From NCBI GenBank assembly GCA_963691705.1, contig OY829542.1, positions 55,531,002-55,595,001 of the forward strand: a stretch of DNA of 64,000 bases, in the 5' to 3' direction. The position numbers and the translations under genes are program-made. Under the pieces are notes generated by a model, which did not search any database, was not told where the DNA came from, and saw nothing but the letters and a program-made list of their open reading frames with translations. Origin of the DNA: Viola odorata (lineage: Eukaryota > Streptophyta > Magnoliopsida > Malpighiales > Violaceae). Positions 1 through 11,900 of the stretch are shown here, in pieces; the first letter of the stretch is position 1; each line of letters opens with the position of its first letter.

Positions 1-444
1 ATTCTTCCCAAAACTATACAATAACTTTCCCAATCACCACCAGCAATGCAATGGAGGAAAAGATGCAGTCTACTGGTCTGTAATCTAATTGGAAACAAGG
101 GACATTATACAATTAAAGTAATCTAATTCAAAACATTAGATATGGAAAGAGCAATTAGTAAGGTAGTGACTCCCATACTGCCTTGTTGTGCTCTTTTGCT
201 CCTCTTCATCAACAATACACAATTGAATAAATAAAAATGATCATGAAAACCAATTAATTAGAACTCATCAGCATTCACCGTTCACCATTCACCATCCCTT
301 GAAAATTAATTTACAGTACTTGGCTCTCGATCGGTTCCAAAACCTAATCATAAAATGCAAGAAAAATCCAACAAGCTCAAATAAAATAACAACCCAAATT
401 AAACCTGAAAATGTTGCTCAACTGTGAAGAAAAACCCAAATTCC

Positions 445-463
445 CATCATCATCATCATCATC
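445..463. repeat. CAT/ATC trinucleotide microsatellite
   Basis: A short run of CAT units lies about 115 bases beyond the stop codon of the AHL gene on the minus strand, so it probably falls in or near that gene's 3' untranslated region. The rest of 1-578 shows no coding potential that I can support. Confidence 0.8.
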
Positions 464-578
464 CATCCCTAGCTAGCTACAAATTAAGTTTTTCTGTGGA
501 GGAAGGAAGTCACCTTCTTTTTATCCCAAATTCAACTACTAATTGACATTATACTTCTTCTGTTAATTATTTAATTAA

Positions 579-1538
579 TCAGAAAGGAGGTCGACCAGTA
601 GCCCAATACGCCTCAGCTGGCAATTGAATAGAATTCAGAAGATTGGGTGCGCCGCCCATTCCATGAAATAGCGGCGGCCCATTATTCCCCTCCGCCCCTC
701 CCATTACCTGCCCTCCACCATGCCCCACCTCTCCTCCTGGCGGCGACCCAATCCCACCCCCACCTTGCATCCCCATCTGCGCCGGATCCTCCTCCTCCAG
801 CGGCAGCCTCTCATACGCCGCATTACTAAACGACGCTGCCATAATCACCACCGGTCCGGAAGCTGTTAGCGTCCCCACCACGCTTCCCCCTACCACCTGC
901 CCCTGTCCGCCAGCCAAATATATAGTCAGCCCGGTCGCCGCGGGCGGAGCGGGCGGTGGAAGGAAAGAACCAGCCAGAGACAGAATCTCAAATCTGCCGT
1001 GCAAAGTCACAATCGCACCAGGAGAAGCGGGCTGCCTGAGGGTGACGTTGACGACAGTTCCGGTCCCGCTCATGATACAGATTCCCCTCTGCCTCCTCCT
1101 AGCAAAAGTGGCGACGCTCTCGACGATGTCGCAGCCGTCGGCAACCTCCATGAGATGGGTGCGGAGGGCGTTGGCGCTGTCGCGGGTGATGATGATTGGT
1201 GGTTTGGGTTTGTTCTTGGATCCGGCGGGCCTTCCTCTGGGTCTTCTCGTCATCATCTGATCTCCGGATTCTCCGGAAGGATTAATTGCTAGCTCTTTCC
1301 CTTCGCTGCTGTTGTCTTCTCGCTCACGCTTCGCGGAGGATTTGTTCATTCCGCTGCTGCTCCCGCTCTGCTCGTCCTCGGAGTTCTGCTGCTGCTGCTG
1401 CTGCTGCTGCTGGTGATGGTGCTGGAACTGGTGGTGCTGCTGCTGTTGTTGCTGTTGCTGGTGGTGATGGTGGAGCTGGAAATCTCTAGTGTGGAAAGGA
1501 GGAGGAAGAGAATGACCGTGAGCGGTTACTGGATCCAT
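579..1538 (-). CDS. AHL24/AHL26: AT-hook motif nuclear-localized (AHL) protein, type I
   Basis: A 319-residue intronless gene. The order is an N-terminal His/Gln-rich region (about residues 22-51), an acidic/Ser linker, one AT-hook with the [15 protein letters not shown] core (about 99-113), and a PPC/DUF296 domain (about 118-245) containing the GRFEIL signature (181-186). A Gly-rich tail follows, ending in a [13 protein letters not shown] terminus. Known for the family: AHL proteins are nuclear. The AT-hook binds the minor groove of AT-rich DNA and the PPC domain makes homo- and heterotrimers that repress growth and developmental genes. One AT-hook and no intron fit the type I (clade A) group. 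The MDPV start, the LPPPF..RDFQL segment and the GRPPF end resemble Arabidopsis AHL24 and AHL26 as I recall them. The ATG at 1538 is the first in frame and gives this conserved N-terminus. The homopolymer tracts come from CTG/CAG-type DNA at about 1389-1411 and 1437-1460. Confidence 0.96.
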   Translation of the reverse strand: MDPVTAHGHSLPPPFHTRDFQLHHHHQQQQQQQQHHQFQHHHQQQQQQQQQNSEDEQSGSSSGMNKSSAKREREDNSSEGKELAINPSGESGDQMMTRRPRGRPAGSKNKPKPPIIITRDSANALRTHLMEVADGCDIVESVATFARRRQRGICIMSGTGTVVNVTLRQPASPGAIVTLHGRFEILSLAGSFLPPPAPPAATGLTIYLAGGQGQVVGGSVVGTLTASGPVVIMAASFSNAAYERLPLEEEDPAQMGMQGGGGIGSPPGGEVGHGGGQVMGGAEGNNGPPLFHGMGGAPNLLNSIQLPAEAYWATGRPPF

Positions 1539-1590
1539 AGCTGGAAATCTCTAGAATCTAGAATTATCTAATTTGATTTCTTCTTCCGAA

Positions 1591-1618
1591 TTCTTGCTTC
1601 TTGCTTCTTGCTTCTTGA
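1591..1618. repeat. TTCTTGC heptamer microsatellite
   Basis: About four tandem 7-bp TTCTTGC-type units lie 53-80 bases upstream of the AHL start codon, in its probable 5' untranslated leader (GCAAGAA on the transcribed strand). The number of copies could vary between individuals. Confidence 0.8.
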
Positions 1619-2210
1619 ATTCCTTTCTTGGTTTCTTGAAATTAAGGAGAGAGAGGAGTTATGGTGTGGTACATGAAATAATCATACACCCCAAACAAAA
1701 ATGGTATGATTTCTTCACCATATCTTTGATTGAAAGGTTCAAGTAGTAGAGTAGTAGCTAGAAGCTATAGTAGAGAAAGAGAGGTTGTGTGTTAGTTCTT
1801 GTTGGTTCTTCTTGGTTCTTGTTGGATGAGTAGGAGAAGAGAAGATTAGGATGAATTGGGTTAGGGTTAGATTTGAGGGAAAGAGAGAGAGAGAGGAGAA
1901 GAGAAGGATAGGAGAGATGGGTTTGATTTTGGTGAGATAGATGAGAGCAAAGAGGTTAAGGTTAGTAGTATGCTCTCTGCGTGCGTATGGGCGGTGGATG
2001 GGTCCCTTCCTTTCTCCTTTGTCTCCTCCTCCACCACACCATGTTCTTCTTTCTATTTCTTCCCTCCTCCAGTTTATGTAATGCAACAACAAACCTTAAA
2101 TTAAGTGCCCACTTGTGTGCTTATAATTTACTAACTTTAATTAATTTGTATACTATAACTTTGCAAGAATATCATTAGTGAGAAAAAAGTGAAATATAAT
2201 TAATTAAATA

Positions 2211-2454
2211 CTCTCTGTTCTTTTATATTGGACGTTTTTCTACTATTTAGAATACATGTCATTTTATTTTTTTCGAAGCATATTTTGTGCAAATGATAAT
2301 TTTTTTTTAATCAATTCAATTTGATGATGGTGTGGTAATTTGAGTGAAAATTAGAAAAAAAAAATGAAATAATATGGAATAAAATAAAATCAAAGATCAT
2401 TGTTTTACGAATTTTTACTATCATAAAACGTCCAATATAAAAGAACGGAGGGAA
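2211..2454. mobile_element. Stowaway-like MITE
   Basis: The element is about 244 bp with terminal inverted repeats. The left end reads CTCTCTGTTCTTTTATATTG and the right end is the inverted copy of TTCCCTCCGTTCTTTTATAT, each followed by GGACGTTTT. TA dinucleotides flank it. There is no coding capacity. The CTCCCTCCGT-type end and TA target site are typical of Stowaway (Tc1/mariner) MITEs. It sits in the distal promoter region of the AHL gene. Confidence 0.8.
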
Positions 2455-2510
2455 TAGTAAGAATGATGGTAAGTCTGGAAAATTAAAGATAAGCCATCTT
2501 ATATTATGAA

Positions 2511-2530
2511 ATATATATATATATATATAT
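2511..2530. repeat. AT dinucleotide microsatellite
   Basis: Ten AT units in a row. Between this and the fold-back element that starts near 3890 I see only AT-rich sequence without a supported gene. Confidence 0.85.
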
Positions 2531-3889
2531 TAACCTACAAAACACAAACCATTGCACGTAATTTTATTTAAAATATGTAATTAATTAAATACTTGAAACT
2601 TGATGACAACGAACCCTAGACAAGCAACATGCCCGTACATTATTAGTTCATAATCATATGGATAATTAAATTAATGAACCGGTAATTTTTATTTAGAAAA
2701 AAACAGATTTATTATTATTTAGACCGTTTTAGATTTCCTATAGGAAAAATAAAATACTTACATTGTCGGATGTGATAAATTAACTAGTCATTAATCTAAA
2801 ATAAATAAACGATTGGGCCGTCATCTTTCCTAGCTACCTAGATGGATCAGCTTTCAATTTTCCATGACCCACAAGCAATATGTCGATCAAAAATTCCTAA
2901 CCTTAAAAATTAAAATTTTCTATGATTAGTATTAACGTTAGGATCTCACTAAGGTTTTCTTTTTTCTTTTCTTTTCAGTGTGGTTCTTGCTGAAGCCTTA
3001 CACGCATGACAAGTGTCACTTCCCCGGCTCTCCTATTCATATAAATTATGAGTTTAATACTTTAATTTAATTTATTGTGATAGCTAAATCTTGAAACATG
3101 GCCACTTCAAAATAAGTCACTGGTACTCCCTAAACAATAAACCCTCATGTCTGATAAAATAACTTGAAATTTGTTTTGTGCGTTAAACTTTAAGATCATA
3201 ATATTAATTAATACCTAATTTTAACTTATTTTGATCAAATAGTGGTTTTATTTATGCAAATTTCTTTTTTTCTAAGCATTATGTTATCCAATTGAACAAA
3301 TTAATGTAAGTTTGGTTTGAATCACTTTTTTTTAATACAAAAATAGAAGACAAAATCAGCACAATGAAGAAGAAATTATTATAATAATGAAATATTTAGA
3401 TTTTATTAAATTTATTATATTATTAGTTGTGGTTATAATACTAAAAATTAAAAATATAATTTTTATCATAAAATAATACGTACTAACTAGTTGAACTAAT
3501 TTTACTTCTAAAACTTTTTTTTGTGTAAAAAGAAACTGTCATGGATCGGAAAAATAACCATTTCCGGGAGTGTGTACCAATCGAAAGAAAGGTACACAAA
3601 AAAAGTTGGAAATTGTAAGTGTTGACCATTAATTTAATATTTTGTACGTTTAGTGGAGTTGATCTTTTAGTTATTCCTCGTCTAGAAGACTAAAATCATG
3701 ATCCAACTATTTTAATTAAATTAACTATCAAGACTCAAGAGAGTAATGATAACGGTTTGCAACTCTTTAATTATATATAACTTTTATGGGAGAAATACAT
3801 TCGTATTAGATTTTTCTAATACACATTCACCAGCCAATCACAATACACAATATGGAATGTTTCTAAATTTACTTTACACAACCTTGTTA

Positions 3890-4915
3890 CTCAGATAAAT
3901 AATTTTCTGATTATTTTTTTTCTTAAAAAATATTATTTTCATCATTTTCAATATATTGGGAAATTAAAATTAGCATTAATTGAACGTACTTAATAAAATG
4001 ATTGAAAATAATTAACTAGAAATACATCAAAAATAGTAATTAATCATTACTTTAATTGTTGTGAAAGTGAGTTAAAAGTCATTTTTTAATTATTTTAATT
4101 ATTGTGAAAATGAATTGTGAGTCATTTTTTAAAGGGCAAAAGAATTACAACATATAAAATTCAATTAATCATTACATGCGGAAGTAATAGTCACATGAAA
4201 GTCTTATATCGGTTAGAATTTAACAAAATGGTATTGGTTGTCTAGAAAAAAGAAGGTCATGGTAAAATGTGATTTCAGAAGATGAGTGGATATTTTTCGG
4301 GAATAGTTCACAGGGGTAATATATATTTTCTCAATTTTTATAATTAGTCAACTTATAAATGAGTTTATTTTTTATTTTTTTTATAGGCGGGCGTGGGATT
4401 AACATCTTAATCTGAATCTCTACCGGTTCTTTTATTATCAACAAAGCGACCAATCATTTTATTAATGGGTGTATATCTATTTTTTTTTATAAGTGAATGC
4501 GTGGTTCGAATCTGGGTGCGATTCTCTATTGATATTTTTGTCACCAGTCAAATAACCGATGAACTACTGCTCATTAGTATGACTGTATATCTACTACCTT
4601 AAAAGTGCATTAATTTGAAATGGAGAGTATTGGTTTTTTTTAGCAATTCTTACCTGAAAATTAATATAGAGACCGGTAAATGTCACTTCTTCTATTCTCC
4701 AAATAATGACTCACTTTCCATTTTCACATAAATTAAGATAATGATTAATTATTATTTTTTGATGTGTTTCTAACTAATTATTCACAATTATTTTATTAAT
4801 ACGCTAAATTAACACTAATTTTGATTTTCTAATATATTGAAAATGATAAAAATAATATCTCTAGAAAGATAATAAAAAGTGATCTAAGATATTATTTATT
4901 TGAATAGGAAATATC
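3890..4915. mobile_element. Fold-back element with long inverted repeats
   Basis: Sequence at about 3890-4135 recurs in inverted orientation at about 4688-4915. The shared stretch includes ATCATTTTCAATATATT and the following TAATTAATCATTA-type motifs, with many small differences. The arms are roughly 230 bp and enclose about 550 bp with no ORF. This is the architecture of a non-autonomous DNA transposon with long terminal inverted repeats, such as a MULE or a fold-back element. I did not find a convincing target-site duplication, so the exact ends and superfamily are uncertain. Confidence 0.55.
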
Positions 4916-4969
4916 ATGAAATGAAGCCAACGAACACGTCATGAGGGTGTAACTATGAGATAGAAAGGG

Positions 4970-5215
4970 TAGTGGTGATGGTAGATAGATGTGTGTTTGA
5001 GTCTTTGACGGTTTGACCGATAGAATAGAATAGAAAAGGCCAGCGTGTTAGGCGGAAGTAAAGACGACGCGTGGGTGGCGCTGACACCCGCACGAAATCT
5101 TATGCCACAGACAGAGAGAGAGAGACTTACTACTACTGCTAAGTTCTAACTGTGTAGTGCTGCCAATATAAATCAAATCGCATCGCATTCGCCGGAGAGG
5201 AGAGATTTGGTGAAG
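4970..5215 (+). promoter_or_regulatory. Promoter-like GC-richer island without a recognised gene
   Basis: Within AT-rich surroundings, this block is GC-richer, carries a GA repeat near 5110-5123, and has a TATA-like AATATAAAT near 5166 followed by pyrimidine-rich sequence. It looks like a core promoter pointing right. No conserved ORF follows: the 66-residue frame starting at 5218 has no recognisable domain. It may be a decayed gene's promoter or a noncoding transcript start. This is inference only. Confidence 0.25.
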
Positions 5216-5714
5216 TTTTGTTTTGCTGCAAACTGCAGACCCCCACGCACCATGCTCCCCCTTCTCTTTCTACGCAAATCCATATGTACTCCTTGTGCTC
5301 TTGCATTACATATGTAACTCATCTATTCAAAGATGATGCTCTTTGTCGGCTCATTTCTCTCTCTTCCCCACTCCTAAATTTTTTTTTTTTTAATCAGCAG
5401 AAAGTTATATTGAAATGAATTGTTATGAAGAACATGACTGAAGATTACAAGACACTGCTTCAATAGCAGTGCGACAAATTAGTACTCCTCAACTTAATTA
5501 GTACTCTCGTCTTAAATTAAATAATTTATTTGAATTTTTACATAAACTAAAATAATCACTTTTTATACATTTGATTAGGACAACGTCAACAATATTAGCA
5601 AACAATTCATGTTTCACTTTGAAAATTTATCAATCTCATATCGTTTCAGCCGATATATCGGTACAAATTAAATTAAATTTTCTAGCTAAAACGATACAAG
5701 CAATTTTCTATTCT

Positions 5715-5849
5715 GTTTCGCTCTTCATCTCTCCATCTTGTAGTATCTCTCTCCATCTTGTAGTATCTCACTGAAATTTCACCCAAGATGGTGTTTCGCT
5801 CTTCATCTCTCCATCTTGTAGTATCTCACTGAAATTTCACCCAAGATGG
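5715..5849. repeat. Tandem duplication with nested short repeat
   Basis: A block beginning GTTTCGCTCTTCATCTCTCC and ending CACCCAAGATGG is present twice in tandem. The first copy carries an extra internal duplication of the 20-bp unit TCTCCATCTTGTAGTATCTC. The copies are essentially identical, so the duplication is recent. No gene is attached to it. Confidence 0.85.
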
Positions 5850-6499
5850 ACGTTTTGATACCGGCGTGTACCGTTTCAGTCTAAGTAATTAATTTTCTTT
5901 TTAAAAAAATTAATTAATTAAAGCTCAAAATAAAAGGCCTAAAATAAACTTCACCTCTCATCTCGTCCTTTGTTGTTCTCTCTTTCATTTGAGTATTTGC
6001 AAATTGCAGTAGACATCTATTCATTTCAATAAAATTTATTGATAATGCTATAATTTTTTATATTTACAGATTTTGGATTTACATTTTAATGTATTTCGGT
6101 TTTTGTAACACATCTTCATTTTAATTTGTTATTTAGATTGAACATTTGATGATAGAACTTTGGATAATTTTTCTCTTAAGTGTTTAATTTGTTAATGTTG
6201 GATATTTCTGAGATGCATCACTGAAATGATAGGCTAAATTTTTTAATACCGAGTAAATCTCGCTCCTCAAAGCAAGTCCGAAATAGCAACCGGTACAAAA
6301 TTGATAATCTCGCTAAAAACACATGAAAACTGGCTAAAATAGTTGTTTATATATATGATCCCCTCGAGTTGTTTTTTCTTTTTCAATAAGTTGATCAGTG
6401 AAGTCGAAATTTAGCGCGATTAGGTTGTGCACCAAAACTAGGAAGAAACTTTTTTTATATTTTTTTCAGGTTGAAACTAATTCTCACACTATCTTAGAG

Positions 6500-7010
6500 T
6501 TTAAAGGTCCGTATTGATAGTCCTAGACCTGGGGTGAAGGTAATTCTATAATCTGATGTGCTGATATGGATTGTCTCGTCGCTCCTATGCCACCTACAAA
6601 GCGCTGGAGGGGGTCTTCGGCATAGAAATTCCGACGATCAAGTCAGTAAGCATGATGAAAATAGGTGGTAAGGGAAACTATCGGGTTGAGGTAGGTAATT
6701 AGGTAGTTATGTGGGCAGAGTTTTAGTACGCGTGCGCGTGTAAGTATGTGTCTGTGTCCTAATGAAGGGGTGATGGGGGGGTATTTATAGCCTCGCCATG
6801 GTCACCCTGGACACATGTCATTTGGGCTTGATCAGTCATTTACCGATACATGTCCCTTTACCTGATAATTTCCCTAGTATGTCCTACAAGTAGTATACTT
6901 ACCTGGTAGGGCCGGTATACATAGCCTTGACTAATGGCGGTGATATATACCGGAAAGTACATATATCGGGGGGCCCTCACTAGTGATGAAAGGTCGAAAA
7001 TACCTTTGAG
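6500..7010 (-). mobile_element. Probable LTR remnant (minus strand)
   Basis: Read on the minus strand, this stretch has the layout of a plant LTR. A GC-richer U3-like part leads to a TATA box, CTATAAATAC (6781-6790), followed by a short leader containing ACTTGATCGTCGGA-type sequence. No internal retrotransposon genes are adjacent and I could not find matching ends or a target-site duplication. It is therefore a solo or broken LTR at best. Its boundaries are approximate. Confidence 0.4.
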
Positions 7011-7049
7011 TTGCCTTATTTGTATTATCAGATATAAATGATATCTCAA

Positions 7050-9030
7050 AGATTTTTAAATAATTATTACTTTAAAACTCGAACACGAGACCTTGAAGTA
7101 TTAACGTGAGTTCTAAACTACTCTACCGATTTACTCCCTTTGGTAAATAAAAAGAAACTTTCAAAAATTATTTAACTTGTTTAAAATTAGCAAGGATTTA
7201 AGGTTATATATTGATCGATCTGAAAGCATTTTGAAGTTTTGATTTCAAAAATTAAACAAATGTTTAATTTTTGCCCTACTGTAACGTCCAATTCAATTCT
7301 TATTGTGGAATAGGCCAAAGTAATTGAATCATCATATATACACCAAATCCTCGACAAACGTTTGTCACATATTCCCTAAATTATATGTAATTAAGTCTTA
7401 TATACCGTAGATTTGTCATAGGGGCCCAAAATATTATATTTTACTAATTCAATTATGATTAATATGGCCAATCATGTGTTTTCTTGTCATTTGCATTTCT
7501 AGCCAGCTTTGTTGATCAAGAGATAACGACTTGTTGATTAAATGTTTGTTATGAACAATAATTTAGAGATAATATATATATATATAGCCAATTCCACCTA
7601 TTCATTTGACTTTAAATATTAATAAAAAGAAATATTATTTTATTATCATTATAATAATAAGGCAAGGATAATGAGGTGCTGACCAACAAGCCTATTTGAC
7701 AACATATTCAGGACATATGAACAATAATTTATGCATTAATTAAGTTCATTTCTCACTTGTCTAACGTTAAGTCAAATTTAATTGTGCTTATCAAAATAAA
7801 AATCTTATTGCGTTTGTCTTTCAAAACAAAATAGAAATATGTGTGTCATTTCTTCTTCTTTTTCTTCTATATATATATTGTCTTTTCCTGTCACATCATT
7901 TTTTTTAATAAAAGATTGATTATATTATTAATTATCATTATAGCAGTAGAGATGAAACTCATGACTTATATTATAAAAATGACATACACTAATTAATTGA
8001 ACAACAACAATTTTATGTGTAAAATCTTTTTTTTCATAAATCAATTTTAGATGTATGCCCGCACATACGATATATGGATCAAATATATGGTCCCTTAATT
8101 AATTAATAATTAACAATAATTTTGCGCTAAACATTATGCCACTTCTTTTGTCTTTATTGGTGGATCTAGGCGGCCTTATTTTCCTTTAGAACAAAAACAA
8201 AAGGACATACCCAAAAAATTAATATATGCATATTTGATTATACAAATACAACAGAAACATGTTCAGAGTCGGTCAACGGAGCACTCGCTCATTTATCGTT
8301 TTGCGCCTATTCTCATTACAATTTTGTATTAAATAAAACTCTACATTTATTAATTTTAATAGATCACACTATATTTTTAAAATTATTTCTTCCAAAATTA
8401 ATTTTAGATTTAACTTACGTGAAAATTAATTTATTAAAAAAAAATCTTTTATCTGTTTACACTCAATAAAAATTGGCGTGACATAACCCAAAAAAAACCA
8501 AAATAAATTTAAACAATCAAATTTAATATAAAATCAAACCAAGCATATTATAAATTTTGAAATTTCATCAAAAGTAAAAACAAAAATTGGACAAAAGATA
8601 ATTAATTGTTAAAATTGTATTAAATCAAGTATCAACCATCTTAAATTTTTCGAATAATATCCAAAAACTACTCGAAGACGTAGAAAAATATATTGAACAT
8701 TAATTAATTGTCTGAATTATATTTATTATTTATTTATTTATTTTATTTTTATTGAGGAGAGAGATGAAAAAAAATTATTTTTACATCAGCTAAATTTAAG
8801 GTCAAATTTTTGAAGAACCTAACCGGTTTTAAGATAATTTAAAATTAGGGTATTGTATGTTAAAATTGGCAAACGTGATATTCTATTTGACTCAAATATG
8901 GGATGGTTTTATAGTTTTTTCTAAGAAAAAAAAATATAGAGAAACAGAAAAAGTACCAACTAATGGGAAAAAACTAGGGAAATCTTTTCAATTTATAGGA
9001 GCTATCTAGCACATATATTATATATATAAG
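7050..9030. other. Gene-free AT-rich intergenic DNA
   Basis: I see no supported gene or RNA here. Short AT microsatellites occur near 7573 and 7867. At 9035 a CAGGGGCGGAGT motif resembles the terminal repeat of some plant hAT-type elements, but no partner end was found. Confidence 0.6.
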
Positions 9031-9120
9031 CAAGCAGGGGCGGAGTTAAGGCAGAGGTTGACTAAATATTTTAGTCGATCACAGGTAGAAAATTAAATTA
9101 TATATTTCTCAAATTTTTTT

Positions 9121-9370
9121 CTATATCTTAAAAAATTATAAAAGTTAATAAAATATCTTTTTTTATTTATCATTAAAATTAAAAAGTTACTTTGAATATG
9201 AAATTATTCCTAGAATCCAACTAGTTTTAAAATCAAATAACCATATCTTAGAAAATTATAAAAATTAATAAAATATATTTAAAAAAATTGATTTATTTAT
9301 CATTAAAATTGAAAAATTAACTTGAATATAAAATTATTCCTAGAATCCAACTAATTTTAAATGTCAAATA
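9121..9370. repeat. Tandem duplication, about 120-130 bp unit
   Basis: Two adjacent copies (about 9121-9240 and 9241-9370) share the run from ATATCTTA to AGAATCCAACTA with scattered substitutions and a small insertion in the second copy. There is no ORF in either copy. It is probably part of a decayed transposon. Confidence 0.8.
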
Positions 9371-9600
9371 AAGAAGTTTTGGATAAACAAAGTATGATTA
9401 ATTAATAACCTAAAGAATCAAAAACGATATATTAAGAATTTGGGGTAATAATATTAGTTCCCCTAGATTATTCCCAAAAGACAAACATCTCCTTTGACAA
9501 TCATTTGTATCATATTACCTCCCTTCCACTATTTTTTTCAAACTAATTACTCTTTTTATTTAAAATTGCCTAATTTTTTAGTAAACTAGGTAACTGAATA

Positions 9601-9745
9601 CAGTTAAACCTCGATAAACGAATGTCCGATAAACGAATAACCTCGCCAAATGAATAATTTTCTCCGGTCCCGACTTGGGCAAATGGGCTAAATGAATAAC
9701 TTCGCTAAATGCATTAACGAATAATTTTTAAAATTAGGTATCCAT
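9601..9745. mobile_element. Single end of a pogo/Emigrant-like element
   Basis: After a TA dinucleotide, the sequence begins CAGTTAAACCTCGATAAACG and repeats related CGATAAACGAATA-type units. Plant pogo-like MITEs (Emigrant, Lemi1) begin with a closely similar CAGTAAAACCTCTATAAA motif and insert at TA. I did not find the opposite terminal repeat nearby, so this is a fragment or a one-sided match. Confidence 0.4.
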
Positions 9746-10284
9746 TTTTGCTATTTTTTTTAGCCATGCCGTCATCTACTCCTTTCTTCCGTCCACAACA
9801 CTATATTTTACTCCGATCTGTTGTCCACACCACTGTCTCCACCGCTGTCCCCTCCACACAACCGGCTTCTTCTCCTCTGTCTCGTCCATACCGCCGTCTC
9901 CTCCTCCGTCCCGTCCACAACATCATCTTCTACTCCATTTTATCATCCCCGTCGCACCACTATCTCCAGCTCATAATAGATTTTTCAATAGTATAATTTT
10001 TTTAGAGATATCTAGATCTGATAAAACCTTGTGGGTAAGAAAGAGAGATGGAGAAGGAGTTTGGGAGGAAAATGATGGAGATGATAAAGAGATGGCAGTG
10101 TAGTTATTGATTATTGGAAAGAAGATGAAACAAATGAGATGAAATTATTTAGTAATCCAAGTTTGAAGAGGTCTCATTTTCCCCATTATCGTTATTGTCA
10201 AAGAAAAAATAAATTATGTAATAAATTAAAAATAAATAAATTCGATAACTACATTTGAAATTAAAAATAAATTTTCTCTTATGC

Positions 10285-11900
10285 TGAGTTTTTTTTTTGG
10301 TCGAGTGGGTGTCAAAACCACCAAAATAAATAACTTCTTAGATACCAAATTTAACTTATAAAAATGGCAAGTAGGGTTGAGTCTACAAAGATTGAATAAT
10401 TGATTTTCGTTTTCAAAACTATATGGTTAAAGCTAAAAATTAATTTTTATGGAAAATTTGAGATTAAATTAAAATTAAAATAAACAAATAAATAGATAAG
10501 ATATCTAGTGGATTAAAACACCCTAGTAAAGGATAATCTGAGCATTGGTTTCAAGTTTGGTAATTGATTTAAGAATTATTTCAACTTTCTCCTAAGTTGG
10601 TTATACTTATTGAAAAGTTCTAACAACTTAATCTTTCCTTAATTCTTAGTTTTCCTTAATTCTTAGTTAATTAAAAGTAACTAAATAATTAACCCTTATT
10701 AATCAGACAACCACTCGTAAAAACTCTTTGGGATTCAATTTATTAATAAATGTAAGATTAGAAAGACTCAATTTTAACTAACAACACCTAAAATGCTAGA
10801 ATTGTGGTGTTTAAATAATTTGTTCGATGTAAGATTAGCAACAAAGGAAATCTAGTTAAAGAAGATTTCCTTAAATAATTGGTCCACTAAGGTGGCCCAA
10901 CAATAGAAATCCCGTCCAGGTCAGCGCTCCAAAGGGTTAGTGCTCCGGGTTTGACAGAATCCACACAAAATAGTTCCAAAGCTCCCAAATTGTTATCTAT
11001 TATCTCACCAATGCTAAATCTGCTCATATTAACATAAAACACAAAATTAACAACATCTAAATCATAAATAAATATCCAAAAGGTGTAGATTACGTAGACT
11101 ATTATGTATATTTTAAAAAACCCCACACACTTATCTAATGCTTGTCCTTAAGTATGTCACAATAAAAATTCAAAATTAAAACACATTCCCTGTAAGAAAG
11201 ATTAAACAACCATGCATTCAAAGGAAGTCTAAATCATGATATCAGCCACATAAACATATGAAATGAATCAACTACATTTGCACAATCGAATCTCACTTGG
11301 ACAAGATTCATCCATAAAGTCGAGTACTCTGAAACAATCCTCACCAGGATCGTGTTTGCCCTCAACCCTCGGTGTTTCAGCTAGTATTTACTCTCATTAT
11401 TCATGAAAATCTAGATCATTATATACTTGAACTAACCAATCACAATACACATAAAACACATAAATAGTTTTGAATCTTGAGGATTTAACAAAGTGGCAAA
11501 GGTAAGGGTGAGATAAAGAATTATGCAAAGGTGTGAATATGTGATTAATAGACATCAAACAAGTAATGAACAAAGTCTCCATTTGATGCACTTCTGAAAG
11601 TTTGTTCCACTTTCACACATCTCTTCTACTTTTCAACTTATGTTTTCAGTTTTTCCTTTTTTTCGAAAACAAAATATCAGTCCTAACAGTGTTTACTACC
11701 CATCACAAACTTCCAACTTCATGAGAGAAATGCTTTCACAATTTAGTAACGATACCCACACACTTCTCTTACCTCATTGAACAAACCAAAAACTCATTCA
11801 TTAAATCAACTTAGAAATATCATGAGCACATGGGTATCAAAACATTTGTTTATGTTTTTCTTCTTCGTCTTCTTTTAATTTTTTTTTACAAGAAAAAATT
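10285..11900 (-). mobile_element. Probable decayed LTR (minus strand)
   Basis: The left end contains GGCAAGTAGGGTTGAGTCTA followed by CAAAGATTG. This resembles the GGCAAGAGGATCGATCCACA motif near the corresponding end of the solo LTR at 53851-55611. Plant Ty3-type LTRs often carry such a motif near their 3' end. The region is non-coding, with short AT-rich direct repeats such as CTTAATTCTTAGTT. Neither clear termini nor a target-site duplication were found. Boundaries are approximate. Confidence 0.35.

Noticed and set aside
579..1538. Plus-strand frames opposite the AHL gene
   Set aside because: Shadow frames of a GC-rich coding region. The minus-strand protein has clear AT-hook and PPC domains.
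4500..4540. Possible SINE B-box (GGTTCGAATC)
   Set aside because: No A-box at the right distance upstream and no poly(A) or duplication. GGTTCGAA words also occur by chance in old repeats.
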